Part shown: positions 34,674 through 47,077 of the stretch, one piece after another
Layout of the letters: each line of letters begins with the position of its first letter
Numbering within the stretch: position 1 is the first letter of the stretch
NCBI GenBank assembly: GCA_026936325.1
Contig: JAPTHN010000021.1
Span: forward strand, 992,001-1,056,000
Reading direction: 5' to 3'
From: Platynereis dumerilii
Taxonomy: Eukaryota > Annelida > Polychaeta > Phyllodocida > Nereididae
Length of the DNA stretch: 64,000 nt
Notes under the pieces: model-generated
Database searches by the model: none
Seen by the model: the letters and a program-made list of their open reading frames with translations, nothing else
Told to the model about the DNA's origin: nothing
Translations under genes and position numbers: made by a program

Positions 34674-36847
34674 TGTAGGTGCGTCAGTATGAGGATGAAC
34701 TAGCATAGTTGCCTTGATCAATGCTTCTTTTGCCTCAATGAAAGACTTGTCCTTGTCAGCAGTCCAGTCAACAAGTTTAGCTTTCTTGGAAGTTGCTGAA
34801 TACAGAGGTCGCATGATGTCAGCAGCACGTGGAATGAAGCGGTGATAGAAATTAACCATGCCTAAGAACTCCTGTAGGCCTTTGGTAGTGGTAGGTTTTG
34901 CAAAGTCAATAATTGCTTGTACCTTTTTCTGCAGAGGGTACACTCCATCTTTGTTTATGTGATGTCCCAAAAAGTCTATATCCGAGACACCGAACTTGCA
35001 TTTTGCAGGAGAAATGACAAGTCCATGTTCTTGAAGGCGTTCAAAAACTTGAAGTAAATGTGACTTGTGCTCACTCTCTGAATGACTGAATATCAAAATG
35101 TCATCCAGATACACAAACGTACATGACAATCCTTGCAGAACAGTGTCCATCAGTCTTTGAAAAGCCTGTCCTGAATTTTTGAGGCCGAAAGGCATTCTTA
35201 AAAATTCAAATAGGCCGAAAGGAGTGATTATAGCTGTCTTTGGAACATCGTCTGGATGAACAGGGATTTGGTGGTATCCGCGCACCAAGTCTATCTTTGA
35301 AAAAATGGTGCATCCTGCAAGGTTTGCTGAGAAATCTTGAATATGTGGAATTGGGTACCTGTCGGGAATTGTTGCATCATTTAATCGTCTGTAATCACCG
35401 AAAGGCCTCCAGCTTCCAGACTCTTTGGGAACCGTATGCAGTGAGGATGACCATTGACTACTGGAACGACGAACAATACCCATGGCTTCCATATTTCGAA
35501 ACTCCTCTTTAGCAATGGATAACTTGTCTGGTGGCAGGCGACGTGCCCTGTTGTGAATTGGAGAACCTTTAGTGGGAATGAAATGTTCAACTCCATGCTT
35601 ATTCAATATACTTGAGAAGGTGGGTGTGAGGATTTCTGGAAACTCACAAAGTAATTTTGCATACACATTATCTGGGGATACATTGTGAATCGCTAAAGCC
35701 TGGCCAGTTACATTGTTCAATGGAAATGTTGAGAAAGTTGTTGTATCCACCAACCTTTGTCCTTTAATGTCCACCATAAGATTGTATGCGCACAGGAAGT
35801 CGGCTCCTAAAAGGGGTTGCCTCACATTGGCAATGATAAATTCCCAAGGATAGCTGTGACCATCAAACAAGAGTGACAATGTTTTTGATCAATAAGAATG
35901 TATGACTGTGCCATTCGCAGCTTCCAGTGGAGGGGCAAATTTCCCTGAACGAGTATCCGCGGCAGAGGCAGAGAAAACACTAACTCGTGCACCTGTGTCT
36001 ACCAGAAAACTGCGGCCTGACTTCTGGTCCCTGGCATGGAGCAGCCTTGGTTGATGCAATGAGCGCCTGTGTCGGTAATCACCATTGAGAAGATTGCACA
36101 TATTGACATCCTGTCAAATTTGGCGAAGGCCGGTCGTCATTGGCGCTGCTGGCGACCGGCTGGACCGTTTCCCGGAAATTTACAAGGCGATTGACACATG
36201 TGAGCTTTGTCACCAAACTTCATATGGAAGAAACAAAAGTCTGAATGAGCCTCTTCATTTTTGGGACTGTCTTTGCGAGAGGTAATCCTAGAAATCATGT
36301 GCATAGGTGACTGCTGCGTTGCTAACCACAATGTATCCGCTCGAAGTGCAAGTGCTCTGGGATCTGCAAAGTCACCTTCTGCAATCTGCAAACGTAGATC
36401 CTCTGGCAGTTGCTCTAGGAAAATCTGCTCAGCAATTAAGCAAGGCTTGTGGCCATCAAGTAGGGACAGAATTTCGTCCATAATAATTGAAGGTTTACAG
36501 TCACCTGGGTTTTTGTAGTGAAGAAGTCTGCTTGCTCTCTCGCGGTGACTAAGTCCAAATGTAGCAAGGAGTTTCACCTTCAAATCTTCATACTTTCCAT
36601 TTGTTGGAGGATTTTTAATAACATCATAAATCCGACTGGCAGTAGTCTGATCCAGAGCTGAGATAACATAATAATATTTTGTGGCATCTTGAGTAATATT
36701 CCTTATGTGGAACTGAGCCTCTGCCTGGCTGAACCAAATGTGTGGTTGTGCATCCCAGAATGTTGGTAACTTAAGTCCCACAGCATTAACATTGTGTTCA
36801 GTCATTTTGAACTAAAATCCAATTAAAGTTCTAGTCAGGGTCACCAC

Positions 36848-37038
36848 TTTGGTGGATGCAGATGTGAAGGCATGAAGAGTTGGTTTCAGACTGATTTAAT
36901 TACAGAAAATCAATACAAGGAAATGTGTGTCACAATGTTATATTTCACAGTTCATTGTAATTAGCAAGTTCATTAGCAAGTTCATTGTTATTAGCAAGTC
37001 TTCTGTTAGTCTGTTGCTTGAATGTGTGAACCACCACA
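36848..37038 (-). repeat. 5' LTR of the Gypsy element, 191 bp
   Basis: Same as the 3' LTR plus a 30-bp tandem duplication around AGCAAGTTCATT. The primer-site-like TGGTGACCCTGAC follows it at once. Confidence 0.9.
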
Positions 37039-37042
37039 ACAT

Positions 37043-38085
37043 AAATATAGCCACCATGTATTCATAAAATGTGCATATATTCAAGATATTAAGTTTTAAA
37101 AAGAGAGGTTCAGTGTGAGCCAAGTATGGTGATCCTGTAATAATCCTAACAGCTTTCTTCTGTAGTCTAAACAATCTAAGTAAAGCCGTACTATTTGAGT
37201 TGCCCCATACTTCTATACCAAAATATAAAAATGGATGAATGAAACTCTGATAAAGAATGTGGAGAGATGATTGTAGAAGTACTTTCCTTGCTTTACAGAT
37301 GATACCAATATTTTTAGATATCTTACATTTCATTTTCTCAACATGTGGGACCCATGATAATTTTGAGTCTAAGATTACTCCAGGAAATTTTGTTTCATTA
37401 ACACATTGTTTATTTTCACCATTGACAAGCAAGTCTACATTATGATTACAAGTCTTTCACTGAGAAGTGAAAATAATGAAATGTGTTTTTTTTACATTGA
37501 GTGAGAGTTTATTACAATTTAGCCAAGATAGTACTTTAATAATTTCATTATTCAAAGTATTCATCATAATATTTATATCATTTCCAGAAAGGAATAAATT
37601 AGTATCATCTGCAAAGAGTAATGGAAAAAGTGTATTTGATACATAAGCCAAGTCATTTACATATATATAGTAAGAAAAGGAGAGGGCCCAAAATAGATCC
37701 CTGAGGCACTCCACATGAAACGTCATGGAAAAACACAAACTGTTTACGATTACTGAGGTAATCCCTGATCCAATCCAAAGCAGTCCCTCTGACTCCGCAT
37801 TTGTACAACTTATCAAATAGAATTTCATGGTTTATCGTGTCAAAAGCCTTACTTACATCTAAGAATAGACCAATTACATATTCACCTGCATTAATAGCTG
37901 AAGAAATTTTATGTACTAATGTTAAAAGTGCATAAGTGGTGTTATATTTCTCCCGGAATCCAAATCGAAATTTGTAAAGAATATTTTTTTTATTAATGAA
38001 ATCAAGTACTCGTTGGTACATGATCTTTTCAAAAATTTTAGATAAAATTGGGAGTACAGATGCTAAACATGTTTTCTTATGTTTT
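37043..38085 (-). mobile_element. 5' part of a CR1/jockey-like LINE interrupted by the Gypsy element
   Basis: Minus-strand motifs in order: SVLPILSKIFEKIMYQR, FRFGFREKYNTTYALL, LFLDVSKAFDTINHEIL, VSCGVPQGSILGPLLFLLY, FADDTNLF and the C-terminal FLYFGIEVWGNSN with LQKKAVRIITGSP. There is one frameshift near 37670 and one stop near 37455. The reading frame arrives at the Gypsy border as EYMVAIFM and resumes on the far side as YKFNND, an in-frame match that confirms the insertion site and its ACAT duplication. The 5' end is truncated at about 38085. Confidence 0.85.
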
Positions 38086-38089
38086 TTTC

Positions 38090-40050
38090 TTATGTTTATT
38101 CATAGGTATCAATCATTTAAACAGGGCAGGGAGTAAAAGTTATTTAGATTAGACCTTGTCCCGATTCACCTCAAAGTCAGGGGTGAATAGGGACAGTGGT
38201 TTTCTCAGCCTAGATCCTTGAAAAATATAGGTATCAGTTAATGCTGTCAGGGATTGTTAAATCTACGGCCAGGACATAATTTTAGACTATACTGATATTT
38301 TTTGCCCATGCTATGGCAGAAAAAGGGCCAATTCTGTCCCTGTTCACCCCATATTACAGTATCAAGAGTTTTGCGTTGTCAGGTGACCTATGAAATTGAT
38401 GTGACCGAAATCTAATACTTTTGCATAAATTTATATCATAACATCCTATGGTGTATGCACATAAAGATTCATATTAACATCTATGAAGACTCTGTAGTAA
38501 GGACACTTTTCTTCTTCAATTAGTAAAAAAATTGGTAAATATCTAAGTGATATTTTAACTACATGTATTTACGACTCCTTTAATATTCAAATGAGGTCAA
38601 AGGTCAAGTGAGTATCACCAAGTTAAACGATTCATTGAGGCCTTTCATTTGGTGTACAGCAAGTCCATGCAGAAAATGCTTATGACATGATAAGCCTAAA
38701 ATAATGCATTTCTGCTGAAATTTTGAAAAATATGGCTGTCAAGTTTGGGTTATGTAACATTTGACCTAGTTGTGCGCTGTATTGCATAAATTCGCATAAT
38801 GCTAAATAGCAACATCCTGTAATGCATGTACATGAAATATAAAAATAATATAGCAGGGAAAGTTTCTTTCTTTCAAATTGAAAAAGGTGATTTTTTTGTG
38901 ATTTTTCACCTATTTATGACTCCTGTAATATGCAAAATGAGGTCAAAGGTCACATGAGTATCAATAAATTATAGTGTTAATTGAGACCTTTTATTTGATG
39001 TACAACAAGCTCATGGAGAAAATGCATGTAACACAATTAGCATAGAATAATGCATTTCTGTTGAAATTTTGAGAAATATGGCTGTCAAGTGTGGGTTCTG
39101 TGACCTTTGACCTCGCTATGACCTGTATTGCATAAATTTGCATAATATTAAATAACAACATCCTGCAATTTATGCACATGAAATTTGTGAGTTAGATCTA
39201 TAAAATCATACATAGCAGGGAATCTTTCTTTCAAATTGAAAATTTTTAAAAATTGTTTTGTGATTTTTTACCTATATGCAAATGAGGTTAAAGGTCAAGT
39301 GAGTATCAATAAATTATAGTGTTAATTGAGACTTTCATTTGATGTACAGCAAGCTCATGGAGAAAATGCACATAACACAATTGGCCTAGAAGAATGCATT
39401 TCCATTGAAATTTTGAGAAATATGGCTGTCATGTTTGGGTTTTGTGACCTTTGACCTTGTTGTGACCTGTATTTTGCATAAAATTGCATAATATCAACAT
39501 GCTTTAATGTATGCACATGGAATTTGGGAGTTTGATCTTTAACAACAATATGGCAGGGAAACTTTCTTTCTTTCAAATTGAAAAAAAATTGGTAATTTTT
39601 TAGTGATTTTTGACCTATTGCACAGAAGAGCATGAAAAAGTTTTTCATGTCCGTGCCTGAATGCTGACATTTTTTCATTGAGGTCGTGACCTTTGACCCC
39701 TGGGACGGCAAAGTGCCATGTTAACTTTTCAACGTCAGATGGATTTTTTTTAAACTGCGGGTGATAAGGATCGATTTGATATGCAATTTGTTAGGTTGCA
39801 GAGCGGGGGCAGTTACAACAAAATCTAAGCAACTTTTTGGCCTCCTGCCACTCTGCTATTTATAGTATAGAAAGAACATTCCTGCAACTGGCAAGGTTTC
39901 TCCTTTTAAAAGAGTTGGGGCAACTGATGCACCCCACTTGTAATACATCATTTGAAAGGTATTTTGACAGTTTTCAAAATGTTAATAAAAGTTATGTTTC
40001 CATGGCAACCAGGAAACTGTAATCGTAGCTTAGTTACCAGTTATTTTAAG
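38090..40050. other. Gene-less region dominated by a 345-bp tandem repeat
   Basis: Apart from the array (separate entry), 38140-38370 has a weak inverted pair around GTCCCGATTCACC and GGTGAATAGGGAC, and 39640-40050 shows nothing recognisable. Confidence 0.6.
38400..39640 (+). repeat. About 345-bp tandem repeat with AGGTCAAAGGTCA motifs
   Basis: About three and a half degenerate units. The direct motif AGGTCAAAGGTCA (third copy AGGTTAAAGGTCA) starts at 38594, 38940 and 39285, spaced 346 and 345 bp. The inverse TGACCTTTGACCT starts at 39101, 39445 and, as TGACCTTTGACCC, at 39687. Other conserved pieces are TTTCTTTCTTTCAAATTGAA and ATGGCTGTCAAGT. AGGTCA-N-AGGTCA is the DR1 site bound by RXR/HNF4-type nuclear receptors; whether it is used here is unknown. 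Confidence 0.8.
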
Positions 40051-41755
40051 GTAGGTAGGTAGGTAAAATTTTATTTAACGTCGTATTCAATCAATTACAA
40101 GATATACAAAGATATACAAGGATAAAAGCAGAAGCTTCTGTACGACAGGTATAAAAAATAATAATAATAATAAAATAAACTTATAAGCATACAAGTTAAT
40201 TTTGGTACATAGAGTGAACATTCTCATTATTCTACAATCTTACTAAAACTATCTAGGCTAAAAAATTTTGGCCTGAGCCTATATACAAACATCAAGATTC
40301 TGTAAAGCACCATCATGCATATATAATATAGCACAAGCAAATTGCACACATCGGTTTAAGTAGCAGTAGCACACATTCAGTATAACATACATAATGTGCA
40401 TGTTGCCTAACACATCACCACAAAAAATCGATTCCAGAAACATTTTCACAATTGCATAACCAGATTGTCAAAGCGTCTTTGAAGCATTGAATAGATGGCT
40501 TGTCTTTTATTTCTTTAGGAATAGCTGACCGTTAGTTAGGTCCATAGTATCTGAGACACTTCTTTCCACATCCTACAGTTTTGAAGGTTGGAATGTTGAA
40601 CAGTTCATCGTCTCTGATATCATAAACTGAGTGTCTGCGTTTGAAAAGTTCTTGATATAAACTGAGTGTTTGTGTCTGAAAGGTTCTTGAATGTATTTAG
40701 GAGTATTTTGAGTTTTAACCTAGTACATTAAGATAGCCACTGTCTTTATGCATCCCCTTTGTATGTTTAATAATTTTTCCTCTTGGCATATTCTGTGGTA
40801 GTCTGCTTCATTGTCATTCACGGCAAACCTTAGTTCTCTTTTATTGGCTTTTTCTAGTTTATCCATGTTCATTTTACATGCAAACATCCACACACAGTTG
40901 GACAGTAGTTAAAGTTGCTTTGTACATAGCTATTGTATACTACTTTTTTACACTCCCTATCAAGGTAATGACTCATTCTTTTAAGAGCATTTATTTGTTT
41001 ACTCGTTCGATTACATACTTCATCAATATAGCCTTCAAATTTAAGCTTCTCATCAAATTCTATCCCAAGAATAGTAATAATAGGGGAGGCTTTTATTTCA
41101 CAACTTTGGAGCTCAAGTATTTCTCCGACAAATGATTGGCAACGATTAATGAACAATAATTGAAATTTATCAGCATTCGCTTTCATGCTGTTGTCCCCGA
41201 ACCATTTCATAGCCAAAGTACAGTCAGCTCGGAGTTAAGTTTTTATTTCATTTATGTCCTTGCCAGTACAACTAAGGGTGTTGTCATCTGCATAGTTATA
41301 TACTTTAGAGCTTATTTCATGGGCAGAAAATCATTTATAGAAATGTAAAACAGTAGAGGCCCCAGAATAGACCCTTGGGGGACGCCTTTGATGTTACTGG
41401 TCCATTCTGATGAAGTTTTGCTAATTTTGACTCTCTGTTTTCTGTCCACTAGGTAGGACTTCAAAAGTTTACAAACATTCATATTACAGCCATACGCATG
41501 CAATTTTGCAATTAGTAGCCCATTTGGCATGCTGTCAAATGCTTTTGACAAATCAATGGCAACAACTTCTACAGTGTTCCCATTATCAAGCGCTTGATGC
41601 CAGTCTTCCGTCAAACGTGTGAGTATGTCATGACAGCCATGACCTTTTCTGAAATCCGATAAGTATTCATTGAAAAAAGTTAAAAGTTTAAGATCATGAT
41701 TCTGGCAGAAAAGTTGCCCAAACCAGCAATTAAGAAGCATGATCGGTAAAGTTTT
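40051..41755 (-). mobile_element. 5'-truncated CR1/jockey-like LINE
   Basis: Minus-strand blocks: NEYLSDFRKGHGCHDILTRL, VAIDLSKAFDSMPNGLL, IKGVPQGSILGPLLFY (about 41400-41340), then MKANADKFQLLFINRCQS, LGIEFDEKLKF and ALKRMSHYL. The RT catalytic motif lies where several frame breaks occur (about 41310-41215). C-terminal traces (FNIPTFKTVGCGKKC, YYGPN) reach about 40500. The 3' end at 40051-40075 is AAATAAAATTTTACCTACC on the minus strand, a tetranucleotide tail. At least four frame breaks; dead. Confidence 0.75.
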
Positions 41756-41855
41756 CCTACTTGGTGTTTGTTGAGGGGTGCGGTCTCCCTTAAAATTTTG
41801 AGCATAAAGGTCAAAGGTCAAGGTCACATGATCAGATGATTTCAAACTTAATTTC

Positions 41856-43179
41856 AGGCCTAAAATACTGAATTTGAATGAGAAGAAACATACTGCAAAT
41901 CAAAAATACATTAGATGTGACAAAGCAATGTGATAATAACTTTCTTGGATATGCTTGCTTTTAAAAATTTAACTTTGGTAACCATGGCAACACATGCCCC
42001 AGAAAACGGCATATCGACCATCTTTGACTAAGTCAAGTGATTGTGTATTTATTTCAGGACTTCAAATGTGATAATCCCCATCAGGCTGATGAATTCATGT
42101 TTAATCCCTGGTGTTATTCTTCAAAGTTCTTTAGTTTGTGTTGGGGTCAAAGGCATTGACTACCGCATGAGGCAAGGTAACATGCCAATTTAACCAGCAC
42201 TCCGTGCAAATATTTGGCAAAATGAAAAACACCTTTCGGATGATGCTATCAGAATTCCCTGAAATTTTGCAAAAGGTTTAAGATACCTAACGAAAGCTCA
42301 GTGGCAGGTTAAAATTTGGTTTTAAAAAATGTTCCTTCTTGGGGCTGGCCATCAAAAAATCAGTTTTTGACCTTCGGACAGCAATAACTTCATCAAAATG
42401 AACGAAAATTAAGGCATATTTTAGCCATTAAAATCCCACACTTATAATAAAGATAGGAAAACAAGCAATAGATCATTTAAAAGTAAAACAATTTTCACAA
42501 CAAAGAATGTTCTGGTTGCTAGGCAGTGTCACCATGGCAACTGCATGCAAGTCTTAAACTTTTTTCATTGACCTAAAATATACAATTTTTCAGGGCCATA
42601 TCTACTATTATAACACCTAAAAAATTAAGGTGAATATATCACCAGAAAGCTCAACTCTTGTGTTATGTTAAACACCAATAAAACAGCTCGGAAACAACAA
42701 GCCTTTCACTTTACAGCCTAGAAATTTTTTCTTCAATTTCCATGATTTTTCGGGTTTTTGACGGAAAATGGCTGTTTTAGGCACCCAATACTGGGAAATT
42801 CAGGCTCATTTCACCCATGAAACTAAATCTTTATTATTGCAATTGGATGAAATTATTATTTGAATAATAGTAAACCTCATTTATTTAGAAAGCAGAAAAA
42901 AATGTTCCGCGTATGTTCTATGTGCAAATTAGTGCCGCAATTATTGGAAAATAGTATTTTCTCTATATCTCGGAATATATTAAATATATATCACTTTTAT
43001 TGACATTTCTCGATATCATAATTGATACATATGTCAAAAAATAAAAATAATAAATAGAAAAAAAAATTAAAAAGTTAATAAAATGGCATTACACATTATA
43101 CAGAGACAAAGCTGATTACATAAAATATAAGCAGGAACATGTACACCAACACCACATGCCCTCCCGTCAAGATGATCAC
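41856..43179. other. Gene-less AT-rich stretch
   Basis: An AGGTCAAAGGTCA motif lies just before, at 41808-41820. No coding frame, exon or element ends were recognised. Confidence 0.5.
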
Positions 43180-43970
43180 CCCCTCAGAAACAACTTTTGG
43201 AACCAAAGACATTAGGACAATCCCCAGACCTCTTTTTGTGATTTAAATTTTGCATCATGGAATATAAATGGATGGACAGATAGAAAGAATGACAATTTTA
43301 TTAGCATTATTAATGATTTGAATTTTGATATATTAGTTTTAATTGAAACACATCTGAAACCAAATGATAAAACTGAAATTTCTGGATATGAAACATATTG
43401 TAATAATAGAACTCATAGACATGTCAATTCAAGACGTAACTTCGGTGGAATTGCTGTCATTTTTAAAAAATCCCTTTTAAACAAATTCAAGATAGAATGC
43501 AAAGGTATTCTTGAAGGTATCTCAGTATTCATAATTTCACATGAGGATACTTCATATAAAGTTTTATTTTTTGCTGTCTATTTACCGCCTGAAAATTCCC
43601 CATGGGGTAGAAATGCGGCAGAATTCTTTGAATTTATTACAAATGTGATTTACCAAAATGCTGATGAATGCGATTCTGTGCACTTGTGTGGTGATTTTAA
43701 TGCTAGAATTTGGTCCAAGCAAGTGTTATATTAGTGTTAGACAATGTACCAGAATGGAAAAATCTAGACAAAATATGAAACAAACACTGTGAAGCTTTAA
43801 TTGAATTTTTGTTGGAAAACAAATTGTGTGTTATAAATGGACGTTTGAATATTGAAAATGATAATTATACTTTTATTTCTACCAGACGGAAATCTGTTGT
43901 AGATTATTTTTTCACATCCATTGACAGCTTTAATATTTGTGTAGCTTTTAAAGTACTTAATTCTAAAAAT

Positions 43971-44538
43971 ATATTCGAAGACTCAAGACTCAAGACACAT
44001 TTATTCGCCTATAAAATACATGTCCGTTTTTTAAAAAGTAAACACTTTTTATTAATAGGCGGGAGATCACTCTAAGACAAAAATATTGTCGCTGACGAGT
44101 GACCACCCTGAGTGGAATTGACTGCTGAGAGAACCATGCATACCATTATACAATTTTTATAAAATTCTAGGCTGTATGAGATGTTATTGTTATTATTAAA
44201 ATTGATTGAGGAGCAAATTGAGAATAATATATAATTAATGATGACAATAATTAGTTATAGCAAAATTTCATAAACATCTTAGGATGTTCGAGCATCCACA
44301 ATATCAAAGAACACTTCTTTTTCTCACTCTCTTTCTTTTAGCATAAACATCGAAGTACTTCAAATGTAATTAAAAAACAAAAAAACAAAAAAACCAAGTA
44401 TATCATCTGGTATTTTTGAGGCGTAATAAGACCAATATATATAATAAGCATCCTTAGAATCAATTTGCACATATCACAAGTAACTTGGGATGAAACTCAC
44501 ATGCATATTTCAAAAACATGAAGACGTATGCAATATCC
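43971..44538 (+). mobile_element. 568-bp insertion inside the LINE endonuclease
   Basis: AAAAT occurs at both edges (43966-43970 and 44539-44543). Skipping the insert restores the endonuclease reading VLNSKN then ADISGC. The insert begins with a short frame, DSRLKTHLFAYKIHV, that resembles the extreme C-terminus of a LINE, so it is probably a strongly 5'-truncated LINE. Its 3' part is AT-rich with a short A-rich run near 44370-44395. Confidence 0.65.
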
Positions 44539-46431
44539 AAAATGCTGATATATCTGGTTGTATTCCTGACCACTCATTGCTATACATAACTGTTAGAATA
44601 CCAGTAATAGATTTTTCAAGATTTTTCAACAATACACACTCCTGATTCCATTGATATAACAAGTGATGATATTATTAATCATGTACCATATACTTACTTA
44701 TAGCGATTTCAAATAACTGATATTCCTGAACAAATTCTTTCATCAAATCAAGTAAATTTTGATTTTCATTATATTTTAGAAAAAATTGAACTATGTTCAA
44801 ATCTCAATGATATAGATAGTGTGTATGCTAATCTATGTGAAACTTACTATCAAGAAATGAACAACTGTTTTAAAAAAAAGAAGATATTACCAAATCAGAA
44901 AAAAGGTTTGAAAAAATGTTGTAAACCTTTTTGGTGTGATGAACTGCAATCTTTATGGAATATGTACGAGAAAAAGAAGATGTTTTCTTAAAAGAACAAA
45001 AAAATAACAGAAGGGAGGAAAAACTTGATTTTGTGATGCTCAAAATAATTTTGATTGACGTATAGAAAACTAGAGAGGACATTTAAAAAGGAAAACTTGG
45101 AAAAAACTGAAAATGTTTCTATCAAAGATCCAAATGAATTTTGGAAACTATTGAAAAATCTTGGTCCTAAAAAGAAATTTTGTATTCCTTTTGAAATTTA
45201 TGATGAAAATTTAAATGTAGTTAATTCACATCATGCTGTAATGAACAAATGGAAAAATGATTATCATGGATTATATAATGCTAATTTGGCTAATTCTAAC
45301 TTTGATGAGAACTTTTATCAAGATGTAACTGATAATCTGTCATATTTAAGAAATGTTGCAATTGGTTTAGAAGGTTTGAATCATGAATTTTCTGAATACG
45401 AGGTTCACAAAATTGTCAGGAATCTAAAAATAATAAGGCTGTCAGTCTTGATAGTATACCATATGAAATTCTAAAAAATATGATATCCATTCAAACTTTA
45501 ACCTCTTTATTTAATAAAATCTTTTATTATGCATCATCCCCGAATATTGGAAATTTGGAATTATTATGCCTATACCCAAATCTTCGCTTTCTGATCCTAG
45601 AATTCCCCTTCAATACCGAGGGATTACACTCTTATCAACAATTTATAAGATTTTTACTGGTGTATTGAACAATCGACTTACAAATGTTGCAGAGAATGAA
45701 AAGGTGTATAAAGACAAACAAAATGGTTACAGAAGGAAGAGGTCGTGTTTAGAACATATTTTCAGTATAACATCCATTATTAGGAATCTGAAAATTGAAA
45801 AATTATCTACATTTATTTGTTTTGTTGATTTTGAAAAAGCTTTTGACAGAGTTAATAGAAATTTGCTATTTCACAAATAACTGAATTATGGTGTAGCTGG
45901 TAAATTTTTTGATATATTGAAATGTATCTATACTGATGCAAATGCAGGTGTTTGTGTTAATGGATATATTAGCAATTAGTTTGAAGTTAATCAAGGAGTA
46001 AGACAAGGTGATTCTTTGTCAGCAACTCTGTTTGGTTTATTTATAAATGATATTGTGGACGAGTTCAATGATTGCATTGGTGTTAAAATTGGAGACACAA
46101 ATTTGAAATGTTTATTATATGCTGATGATATAGTGTTAATAAGTGAGACTGAGACTGATTTACAGAATATGATATTATGAAAACTGGTGTTGCAAATGGA
46201 AAATGAAAGTTAACATTGATAAATCAAAAATAATGCATTTCAGAAATAAGACTCAAACTAAATCAGACTACAAATTTTTTTATGGTGATGATGAACTTTA
46301 TTACGTGGAAAAATACAAGTATTTAGGCACACTGCTAGATACCAATTTAAACTGGTTCACTGGCAAATTCAGCTAACAGCGCACTAGGAAGTTTATGTAC
46401 AAAATGCAAAGCAAACAATGGTTTTGGATAT

Positions 46432-47077
46432 GTATGTATGTACGTATCTTTATTGAGACCAGGAAAGCAATGCTTATCTGGCTGGCCTATCGAAAAGGAA
46501 TCAAAAATGTACAAATATTAACAGAAAATCATTTCACAGTTAAGAAAAGTTGCTACATACTATTGTCCAAAATAAAATACAACACTTGGGGACCTAATTT
46601 AATCACAAAGGTAGTGCTATAATGTATATATATATATATTTAAATGTTACATTTAATGATTATATATAAACCCATCTGATAATAGAATATGTTCAATACA
46701 CTTCCAATACAGTAAATTATCTAAATATGGTGATGTTAAATGTACAATTTACACAAACATAGCAATATCAAGCCAACTACCCTTAGAACAAGCAATAGAG
46801 TTTCAATTTTACAACATTTCCACAATAACAATCAATATTATGCTACACAGCATAGTTGGGAATAGATGCATCATAATTCCAATCCAAAACATAATACAGT
46901 ACATATAATCATAATGTAGTAACATAGAGCTCAACAAATTACAACAAATTACATGTATTAATATGTACACAAAAGTGTTTAAATCATACCAGATATCCAA
47001 TCCAAATTAAAGATTCAATGTAATACAAAACAGTTGTCTCCCCCAGTAACAAATTTGAAGGAAGGGAGATAATTAAT
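46432..47077 (-). mobile_element. Truncated minus-strand LINE 3' end inside another LINE
   Basis: The left edge reads, on the minus strand, GTCTCAATAAAGATACGTAC followed by CATA repeats, a standard LINE tail. Outside it the host LINE reads GFGY and resumes after 47077 with THKTYTKLYDSG. The interior (about 646 bp) has no coding block I recognise. Confidence 0.7.

Larger units (their letters stand above)
31095..37038 (-). mobile_element. Gypsy-type LTR retrotransposon, broken (fossil)
   Basis: The element lies on the minus strand between two short LTRs with ACAT on both flanks (31091-31094, 37039-37042). Parts, in transcription order: primer site region just inside the 5' LTR (TGGTGACCCTGAC, about 36845-36833), Gag about 36805-36137, protease about 36100-35890 (LVDTGA), RT about 35800-34680, RNase H continuing at about 32980-32730, integrase zinc region and catalytic core about 32700-31640, a GPY-like end and tail to about 31225, and a purine tract before the 3' LTR. 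The order protease-RT-RNase H-integrase is that of Gypsy (Metaviridae). An L2-like LINE sits inside the RT-RNase H border. The coding region is otherwise split into about four or five open blocks, so it is dead. The LTRs differ at about four positions plus one 30-bp tandem indel, so insertion is fairly recent; no rate is available to date it. Confidence 0.9.

Noticed and set aside
33075-35879. A single novel gene encoding two reverse transcriptases
   Set aside because: Duplicated TGTA, the ATT tail and the Gypsy sequence resuming on the far side prove it is a LINE inserted in a Gypsy element.
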